64,000 nucleotides of DNA from Alloacidobacterium dinghuense (GTDB lineage: Bacteria; Acidobacteriota; Terriglobia; Terriglobales; Acidobacteriaceae): contig NZ_CP060394.1 in the NCBI RefSeq assembly GCF_014274465.1, positions 3,720,001-3,784,000 on the forward strand. Reading direction: 5' to 3'. The notes under the pieces were generated by a model, which was given only the letters and a program-made list of their open reading frames with translations, was not told where the DNA came from and searched no databases. Position numbers and translations under genes: made by a program. Shown one piece after another: positions 53,679-62,448 of this stretch (positions are counted from its first letter, which is position 1; every line of letters starts with the position of its first letter).

Positions 53679-55163
53679 ATGAAAACCTTAGGGACGATCG
53701 AGCTTCGGAAGGACCGAGGCATTTCACTGCAGTCCGAGTTGGCCATGCAACTGAAGAAGATGGTTCAGAGTGGCGAACTGCGCGCAGGGGAGCGGATTCC
53801 TTCGAGCCGTGAACTTGCTGCGACACTGCATATTTCGCGCAATACGGTGATTGGCGCTTACGACGTGCTGATGAGCGAGGGCTATCTTGAAAGCGAGCAG
53901 CGCAGCGGCGTGTACGTTGGGAGAGCGGCGCAGGCTTTCCAGCTTCGGCCAACGACTCGCGGCGGACGCAGCAACGCGGCCAATGCATATAATGCGCAGC
54001 CGAATACCCAATTTCGCGCGCCATTGCCCTTTCGGCCTGCGCAGCCGGATGTTCGGCTTTTTCCCATCAAGATATGGAACCGGCATCGGGCGCGCGTGCT
54101 GAAGCGCGGCGCAAATATACTCCATTACCAGTCAGTCTTCTCGTCTGGCCTGGATAGTCTTCGACATAATATTGCCGAGTATCTGCGGGACAGCCGGGGT
54201 GTTTGCTGCGACTGGCGCGAGATTGCGATCACGTCCGGATCGCAGCAGGCGCTTTTTCTTCTTGCCCATTTGCTGATCAAACCGGGGGATCGCGTGTGCA
54301 TGGAGGATCCGGGTTATCTGGGGGCGCGTCTTGCATGGAAGCAAGCGGGGGCTCAAATTCTGTCTGCGCCGATTGATGATGAGGGCATCTGCCTTCCTCT
54401 ATCGGATGCGCAGCCCGTGTCATTGATCTACGTGACGCCGTCGCGACAATTTCCTTTGGGAACCTGCATGTCGCTGGGGCGCAGGCTGATGCTGTTACAA
54501 ACTGCGATTCGCTTGCAGACATGGATTGTGGAGGATGATTACGATTCGGAGTTCCGCTACAAGAATCCGCCACTGCCGAGTTTGCAGAACCTCGACGAAA
54601 ACCGGCGCGTGATTTATGTGGGCACCTTCAGCAAGATTTTATTTCCGGCGTTGCGCATCGGTTATGCGGTTCTGCCGCCTGAGCTGGTGGATCGCTTTGC
54701 CAGCATGAAGCACATCGCCGAGGATCATGGTCCGCTGATCGACCAGGCTGCGCTTTCTGCGTTTATGGATAGCGGCGCTTTCCATACGCATCTGCGGCGA
54801 TGCCGACGGCATTATGCGGAGCGACAGCAGAGCTTTCTGGATGCGGTGGCTCGACACAGCCTGCCACTTCGTTTTCCGATCACGGATGGCGGCATGAATA
54901 TCGCTGGATTGCTGCCAGCGGAAGTGAACGACTTCACGTGTTCGGATGAGCTTCGCTTCGAAGGACTCGATATTCCTCCTTTGTCCAAGTACGCCATCTT
55001 TCATGTCCGGCCTGGATTGCTCTTCGGCTTTACCGCCTTTGATCCGCGAACGATACGGCGCGGGGTTGAGAAACTTGCGAGAGTGCTCGACAAGACACGA
55101 TGGCCTGTGTCTGGGAAGGCTGCAGGTGCAAAGACATCGACTAGAAACCGAGCCGAAGCATGA
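53679..55163 (+). CDS. MocR/GabR-type PLP-dependent transcriptional regulator
   Basis: 494 aa. Residues ~10-80 form a GntR winged helix-turn-helix (LAMQLKKMVQSGELRAGERI, PSSRELAATLHISRNTVIGA, EGYLESEQRSGVYV). After a linker, residues ~115-475 are a fold-type-I aminotransferase domain with ITSGSQQALFLLAHLLIKPG, DDYDSEFRY and the PLP-binding Lys319 in YVGTFSKILFP. Such proteins sense amino acids or vitamers by forming PLP adducts, and either activate or repress neighbours. It is divergent from the amidohydrolase run, sharing a 217-nt control region. The leader is short and the SD weak (AGGCG). Confidence 0.93.
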   Translation: MKTLGTIELRKDRGISLQSELAMQLKKMVQSGELRAGERIPSSRELAATLHISRNTVIGAYDVLMSEGYLESEQRSGVYVGRAAQAFQLRPTTRGGRSNAANAYNAQPNTQFRAPLPFRPAQPDVRLFPIKIWNRHRARVLKRGANILHYQSVFSSGLDSLRHNIAEYLRDSRGVCCDWREIAITSGSQQALFLLAHLLIKPGDRVCMEDPGYLGARLAWKQAGAQILSAPIDDEGICLPLSDAQPVSLIYVTPSRQFPLGTCMSLGRRLMLLQTAIRLQTWIVEDDYDSEFRYKNPPLPSLQNLDENRRVIYVGTFSKILFPALRIGYAVLPPELVDRFASMKHIAEDHGPLIDQAALSAFMDSGAFHTHLRRCRRHYAERQQSFLDAVARHSLPLRFPITDGGMNIAGLLPAEVNDFTCSDELRFEGLDIPPLSKYAIFHVRPGLLFGFTAFDPRTIRRGVEKLARVLDKTRWPVSGKAAGAKTSTRNRAEA

Positions 55164-55330
55164 ACCTGATCTGACGAAGTTGACGGTGCGGCCCGAAGAT
55201 CGGTTCTGTCACCAAAAGTCCGGCATTCGTCACTCTCAGGACATCCGTTGGAACCTAAGCGCATGGCCAGGCGTATCTTTTACTTATCTGCGTCATTTGT
55301 CTGGAGCGGGGGTTTGCAGGAGGCATTTGC

Positions 55331-57763
55331 ATGCTTGCATTGCGTCAGGACTTACTCTTTGCGCTCCGCCAGATTTTTAAGAATCCAACTTATGCGGTCG
55401 TCGCCGTGCTTTCACTGGCCTTTGGTATCGGAGCGACAACTTCTGTCTTCAGCGTGATTCATGCGGTGCTGATCAATCCCTATCCGTACCAGAACGCCGA
55501 TCGCATGGTGCATGTGGAGAGGACCAGCAAAGAGCGGACCGGCACTTCACTGATTCAGGTAAATCGAACGGAATGGCGCGAATTGCTGCAAGCCTCGTCG
55601 ATTGAGGATGCGTTTGGCGTGTTGTACTTTTCGCAGACGCTGACTACGAGCGATTTGCCGGTGAGCGTGAATGCTACTTATAACACTCCCAATCTTTTTA
55701 CTTTTATGGGCGTGCCTGCGTTGCTGGGCAGGGAGTTTACCGCGGCGGATGCTCCCAACGATGTGCCGCAACCTGTTGCTGTGCTTAGTTACCTCTTCTG
55801 GCAGCGCCAGTTCGGGGGACGAAAGGACATTCTGGGCAAGACGATTCAGTTAAACCAGAAGAGCTACACCGTGATTGGGGTTGTTCCGCGGCGCTTTACC
55901 TGGACTGACTCCGATATTTATCTGCCCGGCGTGCCGAGCGCTGATCCGGCGGAACACTGGCTTGCTTTCATCCGGCTGAAGCCGGGTGTTTCGTATGCTC
56001 AGGCAGGCGCTGAATTGCAAACCATGGTGGGGCGGTGGACATCAAGCGACAACTTCTATTACCCAAAAGATACCCGCGTACGGGTTGTGAGCCTGAACCA
56101 AGAGGTCCTCGGGCAGTTCCAGGGAACGCTGATTCTGCTGTTCAGCGCGGTCGCGCTGCTGTTGCTGATTGGCTGCGCGAATGTCTCGATTCTGCTGCTT
56201 GCACGCGGCACTGCGCGCCAGCATGAGTTCGCAGTGCGCGCATCGATTGGCGCGACGCGTGGGCGCATCGTTCGGCAACTGCTGACGGAGTCTATGCTGC
56301 TGTCGGTGATTGGCGCCGGGCTGGGCATTGCCCTTGCTTATGGAGGTGTAAGTCTCATCAGCGCGTGGCTGCCTCCGCGATCGTTTCCGCATGAAGCGGC
56401 GATTGGGGTGAACCTGCCGGTGCTTCTCTTCACTGCGATTACGTCGGTTCTGACTGGAGTGTTGTTCGGCATCGCACCGGCGTTGCAACTCTCTCGTCCA
56501 CAGATTGGACAGATGATGGCGCAGTCGGGCTCGAACCGGCTGGATGGGAGTTCGGGCAGCGGGCGTACGCGCTCTGCGCTCATTCTTAGCCAGGTGGTTC
56601 TCACGATGCTGCTGCTGACATGCGCGGGCGCGGCGATTCGTGCATTCCTTGCGCTTTACCATTCGCCGCTTGGTTACGATCCCGACCACGCGATGGCGGT
56701 GAATATCAATCTGCCCAAGGAAGAAAATCCGACGTGGCAAGGGCGCGCGAATGAGATGGAGTTTGTGCGGCAAGCGGTTGAGCGCACGCCCGGAGTGGTT
56801 TCGGCAAGCGTATCCACCACGTATCTGCCGCCGTTTCCTGCCTTCGACGCGCCCATTGAGGTTCTTGGCGATCCTGCAGAGCAACAGAGGATGGCATCGC
56901 TGGAGCTGGTCAGCCCGCAGGAACTTCAGGTGCTGCGCCTGCGCCTTATCTCGGGACGGATGTTTACAGATGCGGAGACGGCTCGCGCCGCGCACGTGGC
57001 GGTGGTGAACCAGGCAATGGTGCGGCAGTATTTCGGCGGGCAGAATCCCATCGGGAAGAGCGTTCGCAGCGCGGCGCTGAAGTTGAATATTCCGCGCCTC
57101 CTTCTGACGAATAATCCGGATGGCTATCTGGAGATTGTTGGAGTGGTTGGCGATGCGATTAATGAAGGCGTTGACCGCCCCACGATTCCAGCAGTCATTC
57201 TTCCCTATACTTTCGTGCTGCCTCCCAATCTGTTTCTGGTGGTTCGCACCTCGACCAACACGGACAATGCGTATGAGGCGATACGCCAGCAGATGCGCAC
57301 GGTGAATTCGCAACTTGTGGTTCACGACGTGCATGATCTGAGCTGGTTCCTTTGGACGCAGGCGTGGGGTAAGGAGCGGTTTATTGCGTCGCTCTTTGTG
57401 GGCTTTGCTCTGCTGGCACTGGCACTGGCTGCGACTGGGCTCTACAGCGTGGTCTCTTACACGGTGGCACAGAGGACGCGTGAATTCGGCATCCGCATGG
57501 CGATGGGAGCGCAGCGCGGAGACGTGATGCATCTTGCTTTCCGAACTACCGCGTTGATGGTATTCATCGGGGCTGCGGTCGGCATCAGCCTGAGCCTGGC
57601 GCTGAATCGCGTGATGGTTCTGTGGGCATCCGGCAGTTCCCGCGATCCGTGGATGCTGCTGGGGGCTTTTCTTGTGCTCCTTGTAGTCGCGATCATCGCC
57701 TGCACTCTGCCTACGCTGCGCGCTGCGTCGATCGATCCGGCGCGAGCGCTTCGTCAGGAATAG
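55331..57763 (+). CDS. ABC transporter permease, acidobacterial duplicated orphan permease (ADOP/MacB-FtsX type)
   Basis: 810 aa; GGAGG lies 7 nt before ATG. The protein has two repeated MacB_PCD + FtsX units. The N-terminus LFALRQIFKNPTYAVVAVLS, LAFGIGATTSVFSVI is followed by a periplasmic domain. Next come the first FtsX helices (GTLILLFSAVALLLLIGCAN, RQHEFAVRASIGATRGRIVR), a second periplasmic region, and the final block FALLALALAATGLYSVVSYT, TREFGIRMAMGAQRGDVMH and PTLRAASIDPARALRQE. Despite the ABC-permease fold there is no ATPase gene beside it. This is the defining feature of ADOP proteins, which are found in large numbers in Acidobacteriota. The cargo and energy source are not established. 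Confidence 0.93.
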   Translation: MLALRQDLLFALRQIFKNPTYAVVAVLSLAFGIGATTSVFSVIHAVLINPYPYQNADRMVHVERTSKERTGTSLIQVNRTEWRELLQASSIEDAFGVLYFSQTLTTSDLPVSVNATYNTPNLFTFMGVPALLGREFTAADAPNDVPQPVAVLSYLFWQRQFGGRKDILGKTIQLNQKSYTVIGVVPRRFTWTDSDIYLPGVPSADPAEHWLAFIRLKPGVSYAQAGAELQTMVGRWTSSDNFYYPKDTRVRVVSLNQEVLGQFQGTLILLFSAVALLLLIGCANVSILLLARGTARQHEFAVRASIGATRGRIVRQLLTESMLLSVIGAGLGIALAYGGVSLISAWLPPRSFPHEAAIGVNLPVLLFTAITSVLTGVLFGIAPALQLSRPQIGQMMAQSGSNRLDGSSGSGRTRSALILSQVVLTMLLLTCAGAAIRAFLALYHSPLGYDPDHAMAVNINLPKEENPTWQGRANEMEFVRQAVERTPGVVSASVSTTYLPPFPAFDAPIEVLGDPAEQQRMASLELVSPQELQVLRLRLISGRMFTDAETARAAHVAVVNQAMVRQYFGGQNPIGKSVRSAALKLNIPRLLLTNNPDGYLEIVGVVGDAINEGVDRPTIPAVILPYTFVLPPNLFLVVRTSTNTDNAYEAIRQQMRTVNSQLVVHDVHDLSWFLWTQAWGKERFIASLFVGFALLALALAATGLYSVVSYTVAQRTREFGIRMAMGAQRGDVMHLAFRTTALMVFIGAAVGISLSLALNRVMVLWASGSSRDPWMLLGAFLVLLVVAIIACTLPTLRAASIDPARALRQE

Positions 57764-57819
57764 CCGTTGTTTCGAGAGGCTTTTTTCGGGTGGATCGAGA
57801 TTCGCCTTGCGCTTGATCC

Positions 57820-59214
57820 TCATTGCTCATTGACGAAACGGCGCGGGCTTCCCATCAACTGATTGGCGACCAGTGTCACCAGCAGGTATGCGAGGTAGAT
57901 ATAGGGAAGCCACGAGTACGGCGCCTGCGGCATGGGATACAGATTGCCCACAAAGGCGAGCAGCATGGCAATGGCGCCTGCAATAGCAATCCAAAGTGTT
58001 CCCTGCGTGAGCGATTGCTGTCGCTTCAGGCGAATTGGCAATCCGATGCAGACGAGGCCGTACACGGTGATGAAGCCATAGGTTGCGAGCGAGCCCATCC
58101 ATCCATAGATGTCGGCGCTTGAAACTCCACGCGCGGCAAGGACAAGCGCTGGAATGAGAACGGCAATCGCAGAAATGATCACGGCAATGTGTGGCGTCTC
58201 GTTGCGCGCGTGAGTGCGCCGCAGGGAACCATGCACCAGCCCATGGTGCGACATCAGAAGCACTAGACGCGCCGCTGCAGTGATGCAGGCCAGCGTACAG
58301 GCAAACATGCTGATCATTGCGCCCACATCGATTACCAAGCCGAGCAATGATACGCCTGCCTGCTGGGAGAGGACGTGCATTGGAGCTGGGCTCTTATCGA
58401 TCGTCGTGCCGGTGGGGCGGAAGCCGAGGACTTCGGTATAGGCGGCAACCATGAAGAAAATTCCTGCGCCAACGGCGCATTGCATCACTGCGCGTGGAAT
58501 CGTGCGCAAAGGTTCTCTGGCTTCTGCACCAAGAGTTGTGGCGCTTTCGAAACCGACGAAGCTGAACATCGCTAGTACGAGGCCGAGACGAATGCCGGCT
58601 GGATGCGCGCCGCTGAGTGAGAGCTGTTCGCGGTCTACGTGTAGGCCGTGGCGGAAAAGAATCAGCACCATTACGAGCGCGATGCAGGCTACAGAGACGC
58701 CTTCCATCCAGAGCATGGCTTGTGCCGAGACTTTGATATCGCGATACGCCATCCACGCGGCGACGATGACGGCCGTGGCCACGAGCAGCGTCGCAGGAGA
58801 CTGGTCTCCGGAAAATGTTTGCAGGAGCACGTTCGCGTAGTTGATGAATCCGCCCGCTACAGAAGAGCCGGTGGCGACATAGGCCAGCAGCAAGGCCCAT
58901 GCAGCCAGGCTGGCGAGCGGAGTTGGAAGGGACGTAGTTGCGTAGCTGTAGAGCGATCCCGGTGATGCGGAGTGACGCGCAAAGGTGGCGATCAGCAAGG
59001 CGACGAGTCCGATGCCCGCTGTGGCCAGCAGGTAGACCAGCCATGTGCCGTTGCCTGCCAGGGCGAAGACAAGTGGAATGGTCATCGCCGGAGTTGTCGT
59101 GGGAGCGATGGTCGAGACGGATTGCGCCAGCACCTCCATGGGTGAAAGCACACCGTGCCGCAAGCCGTAGGTTTGTTTGCTGGCGGGTTGCGGTAAAACA
59201 GTATCCGAGGCCAA
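57820..59214 (-). CDS. APC superfamily amino-acid permease
   Basis: 464 aa starting at TTG 59214, which AGGAG precedes by 7 nt. There are twelve hydrophobic helices. The first, LAQSVSTIAPTTTPAMTIPL, and the block FSFVGFESATTLGAEAREPL, RTIPRAV, with its conserved FxGFE(S/A) turn, are APC-family hallmarks; such proteins take up amino acids or polyamines with protons. It is convergent with the ADOP gene and divergent from the cytosine deaminase. Substrate not predictable; aromatic, basic or ethanolamine-like compounds are all possible. Confidence 0.9.
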   Translation of the reverse strand: MASDTVLPQPASKQTYGLRHGVLSPMEVLAQSVSTIAPTTTPAMTIPLVFALAGNGTWLVYLLATAGIGLVALLIATFARHSASPGSLYSYATTSLPTPLASLAAWALLLAYVATGSSVAGGFINYANVLLQTFSGDQSPATLLVATAVIVAAWMAYRDIKVSAQAMLWMEGVSVACIALVMVLILFRHGLHVDREQLSLSGAHPAGIRLGLVLAMFSFVGFESATTLGAEAREPLRTIPRAVMQCAVGAGIFFMVAAYTEVLGFRPTGTTIDKSPAPMHVLSQQAGVSLLGLVIDVGAMISMFACTLACITAAARLVLLMSHHGLVHGSLRRTHARNETPHIAVIISAIAVLIPALVLAARGVSSADIYGWMGSLATYGFITVYGLVCIGLPIRLKRQQSLTQGTLWIAIAGAIAMLLAFVGNLYPMPQAPYSWLPYIYLAYLLVTLVANQLMGSPRRFVNEQ

Positions 59215-59316
59215 CTACAGGCTCCTGTTTCCACCAAATTTTCAAGCCGGAGCGTTTAGTCTGAGGGGCATCTGACGGCAAGTCAAGAGATTCTGTAACG
59301 GAGTGTGACGAGAATA

Positions 59317-59763
59317 ATGAGCGAATACGAAGCGATGCTTGCAGCGGCGATTAAAGAAGCACGGCAAGGACTGGCGGAAGGCGGCATCCCTATTGGCGCG
59401 GCGATTTTTGATCAGAGCGGCAAATTAATTGGAGCCGGGCACAACCGGCGCGTGCAGCATGGCGATCCGTCGGCACATGGGGAAACGGATGCTTTTCGCA
59501 ACGCTGGGCGTCAGCGGTCGTATCGCAATTTGATCATGGTGACGACGCTTGCGCCGTGCTGGTATTGCAGTGGGTTGATCCGGCAATTCGGTTTTCGAAC
59601 TGTCGTCGTGGGCGAAAGCCGAACCTTTCAGGGCGGTGTCGAATGGTTGCGGTCCAATGGAGTTGAAATCGTCGATCTCGACAATATGGATTGCGTTACG
59701 TTGCTTGGCGACTATATTCGCGCGCACCCGGAGATCTGGAACGAAGATATTGGGGAAGAGTAG
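59317..59763 (+). CDS. Cytosine deaminase-like nucleoside deaminase (Fcy1 type)
   Basis: About 148 aa of the cytidine-deaminase fold. The zinc site is HGETDAFRN (His and catalytic Glu) plus APCWYCSG (two Cys). Neighbouring segments GIPIGAAIFD, VVVGESRTFQGGVEWLRSNG and the ending HPEIWNEDIGE closely match the yeast-type cytosine deaminase group, which converts cytosine to uracil. ATG 59317 is used; a GTG at 59305 is an alternative, and the SD does not decide. The divergent APC permease and the nearby purine nucleoside permease suggest nucleobase salvage, but no direct link is shown. Confidence 0.88.
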   Translation: MSEYEAMLAAAIKEARQGLAEGGIPIGAAIFDQSGKLIGAGHNRRVQHGDPSAHGETDAFRNAGRQRSYRNLIMVTTLAPCWYCSGLIRQFGFRTVVVGESRTFQGGVEWLRSNGVEIVDLDNMDCVTLLGDYIRAHPEIWNEDIGEE

Positions 59764-59768
59764 CGACG

Positions 59769-61214
59769 TCAGGAAATCGCCTGTTTCCTCTCTTCTTCGA
59801 GAGCGGGCTTGCTTTGCGACGCGGCTGCGACGCGCTGGTGATCGAGAAAACCGGGTGATGTCGGATCTAAGGGCATGCTACTCACTCCGGGCTGCTCACT
59901 CCAGCCGGGCAACACCTGGCTTCCGGTAATGAGGCGCGCGCCGTGGGTGAAGGTGAAGTAGGTCCACGCCCATTCAAAGAACACGGCAACGCGATTGCGG
60001 AAGCCGATGAGGAAGTAGATGTGAACCGTGAGCCATGTGAGCCAGGCCATGAAGCCGCTCAAATGCGCTTTGAAGGGCCACTCGACTTTGGCTATGGCGG
60101 CCAGACGGCCAATGGTGGCCATATCTCCCTTATCGAAATAGTGGAAGGGCTTGCGCGGCTGATGCTTCAGGTCCTCGGCAATCATGCGTGCTGCTTGCGT
60201 ACCCATCTGCATGGCAGGCTGAGCGACGCCGGGGATCTGCTTGCCATCCTGCTCCACGTAGGCGAGGTCGCCGCAGACGAAGATCTCGGGGTGCCCCAGA
60301 GGATTGAGCGTTTTATTGACGAGCACACAGCCTCGCTTGTCGGTTTCGACTCCCAGAAGCTTGCCTAATGGCGATGCTTGTACGCCAGCCGCCCACAACG
60401 TCACCACGGCGTCGAGGCGTTGTCCGCCTGCGATCACGTATCCGGGCTTCACATCTGTGACCTGCGCATCGGTATGGACTTCCACGCCGAGGTCGTTGAG
60501 CTGCTCGACTGCCTTGCGCGAAAGATCCTCAGGATAGGCAGAGAGAATGCGCGGGCCGCCTTCGAGAATCAGAACACGCGCCTTGGAGGGATCGATGTGG
60601 CGGAAATCGTGGCGCATATAGAGCTTTGCGATGTCGCAAATGGCTCCTGCCAGTTCGACTCCGGTGGGGCCTCCTCCGATGACTACGAAGTTCAGCGGAG
60701 GATGTGAACCGGTTTCCAGCATCTGGCGTTCGGCGAGTTCAAATGACAGCAGGACTCGGCGGCGAATCTCGGTCGCGTCTTCGACGGTCTTGAGTCCGGG
60801 AGCGTATTGCGCCCAGGCATCATTACCGAAGTAGGAGTGCGTCGCACCTGTCGCCAGGATGAGGTAGTCGTAGTCCAATTCGACGCCGCTCTTCATGCAG
60901 ACGCGACGTCTGGTGATGTTGAAGCCGACCACTTCATCCATAATGACCTCAACATTCTTGTACTTACGCAGAATGCTGCGGATGGGTGTTGCGATATCGG
61001 CGGGCGACAGGACGGCCAGGGCTACCTGATAGAGCAATGGCTGGAAGGTGTGATGATTGCGACGGTCAACGATGGTGACGTCGACCGGTTGCTTTGCCAA
61101 CGCCAGCGCTGCGTTGAGCCCGGCGAAGCCTCCGCCAAGGATCAGAACCCGGGGTCTGCGTCCAGCCTCTATCGCTGGGATATTAACTTGTGTGTTCCTT
61201 ACGGGCGTACCCAT
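59769..61214 (-). CDS. ndh: Type II NADH dehydrogenase (NDH-2), FAD-dependent
   Basis: 481 aa. Two Rossmann folds are visible: the FAD site LILGGGFAGLNAALAL near residue 30 and the NADH site FVVIGGGPTGVELAGAI near 175. Other landmarks are HTFQPLLYQVALAVLSPADI, VTLWAAGVQASPLGK and IFVCGDLAY. The C-terminus has a membrane-associating segment (LTWLTVHIYFLIGFRNRVAV, FFEWAWTYFTF). The enzyme passes electrons from NADH to quinone without pumping protons. GAGGTGCC precedes ATG. The stand-alone complex I subunit NuoI lies 28 kb away. Confidence 0.93.
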   Translation of the reverse strand: MGTPVRNTQVNIPAIEAGRRPRVLILGGGFAGLNAALALAKQPVDVTIVDRRNHHTFQPLLYQVALAVLSPADIATPIRSILRKYKNVEVIMDEVVGFNITRRRVCMKSGVELDYDYLILATGATHSYFGNDAWAQYAPGLKTVEDATEIRRRVLLSFELAERQMLETGSHPPLNFVVIGGGPTGVELAGAICDIAKLYMRHDFRHIDPSKARVLILEGGPRILSAYPEDLSRKAVEQLNDLGVEVHTDAQVTDVKPGYVIAGGQRLDAVVTLWAAGVQASPLGKLLGVETDKRGCVLVNKTLNPLGHPEIFVCGDLAYVEQDGKQIPGVAQPAMQMGTQAARMIAEDLKHQPRKPFHYFDKGDMATIGRLAAIAKVEWPFKAHLSGFMAWLTWLTVHIYFLIGFRNRVAVFFEWAWTYFTFTHGARLITGSQVLPGWSEQPGVSSMPLDPTSPGFLDHQRVAAASQSKPALEEERKQAIS

Positions 61215-61308
61215 GGCACCTCCTCAGGAATGCAGCTTACAAAGAAAGATGCTCCATAAGCGTAAAGCGATACAAACGATAGCCTCGATGGCCATTTACG
61301 AGTTGGGC

Positions 61309-62382
61309 CTATTTGCTCTCTTTCCGGGGCACCTGATCTTTCACACGCGGCCAATCTTCGACGAGTTTGTCAACTACTACGTGACCTACAGCATAGGCAC
61401 TTTCAAGCGCAGGCAAAAATGCCGAATACTTGCCGGCTTTCTCGCCTGCGAGGCTTTCCCATGCAGTCATTCCAGGAGGCGGCTGATCGTAGTTGCTTAC
61501 GGTGCGCAGAATCAGGATGCGGTTCCAGTCGGCTTTGCCTGCGTGAGCCAGGAATTTGAGCGACTGCAAAGTGCCGGTGTCTTCCATGCCGGTAACCGCG
61601 AAATTTCCTTTTCCCTCGGTGAAGTAGCTGACCCAGGCGTTTGCCCATGCGTCCATTTTTGCGCCGTGCCAGAAGGTGGATGAAGAGAGGTCGTCTCCGA
61701 TGAAAACAAACGGAGGCTTTTTGGCTGTCGGCTGACTGAAGTGGGAACGTCTTTCGGCCATTGCTGCATTGTCTTGCAGCGGAACATCTTTGGTAAGTTG
61801 ATAGGCCCACGCAACCAGCGGTGCGTTCAATTCGTAGACCTCGCCGAGATCGGTGTTGACGGGCTGCTCGTATGGAGTCGCCTTGCGCAGGGGAACGTAG
61901 CCTGTGGGCCAATCGGCTGGAATTTCGCGCGCATCGATCTCGTGGGCGAGATCGCCATCGACGACCCAGTGCGCCCATACTGCAGAGCCGAGCGACGTAT
62001 TCGCGGGATTTCCTCCGGCGATGCCTGCGACGATCCAGTACGCGTGGGTGAGATCGAATCGCGGATCGATGCCAAGGGCCATGATGGTGGATGCGGCTTT
62101 GGCTGTACCGACTCCGGTGAGCACGCCGAGAACGCCGTTGCTGTTCATGCGCAGATCGTGATTGCCAGCTGGAAATGGAATCACTTTGTCGAGGTGCTCG
62201 CGCTCGACCCAGAACTGAAATTCGCCGGGAGCATCGCCGGTATCGGCTCCCTGCTCGTACATTGCGACGACCACAACCTTGACGAGGATGGGGGTTTCCG
62301 CAGATGCAGTGGCGCAGAATGAAAATAGCAAACACAACAAAAGACACGACAGGGACCAGCTTCGAAAGCTGCAAAATCGCAT
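61309..62382 (-). CDS. Purine nucleoside permease (NUP) family protein, exported
   Basis: About 357 aa from ATG 62382 (AGGA upstream), with a clear signal peptide (LSCLLLCLLFSFCATASA). The body matches the NUP family: VVVVAMYEQGADTGDAPGEF, VLTGVGTAKAASTIMALGID, YWIVAGIAGGNPANTSLGSA and TGMEDTGTLQSL. Fungal members are described as purine nucleoside carriers, but the fold resembles nucleoside phosphorylases. With one signal peptide and no membrane helices, this protein is more likely a periplasmic binding protein or enzyme. It is probably in the same transcript as the large gene upstream. Confidence 0.88.
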   Translation of the reverse strand: MRFCSFRSWSLSCLLLCLLFSFCATASAETPILVKVVVVAMYEQGADTGDAPGEFQFWVEREHLDKVIPFPAGNHDLRMNSNGVLGVLTGVGTAKAASTIMALGIDPRFDLTHAYWIVAGIAGGNPANTSLGSAVWAHWVVDGDLAHEIDAREIPADWPTGYVPLRKATPYEQPVNTDLGEVYELNAPLVAWAYQLTKDVPLQDNAAMAERRSHFSQPTAKKPPFVFIGDDLSSSTFWHGAKMDAWANAWVSYFTEGKGNFAVTGMEDTGTLQSLKFLAHAGKADWNRILILRTVSNYDQPPPGMTAWESLAGEKAGKYSAFLPALESAYAVGHVVVDKLVEDWPRVKDQVPRKESK

Positions 62383-62448
62383 ACGCAATCCTGAGAATGG
62401 AATAGTGAGGGCGCCACGTTCAGGGTAACGCAACTTCGCTGCGGAGAT

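Noticed and set aside
56042-57823. A 593-aa open frame on the minus strand
   Set aside because: It lies entirely opposite the ADOP permease gene, is extremely Arg/His/Gln-rich with no domain, and is what GC-rich coding DNA yields on its complement.
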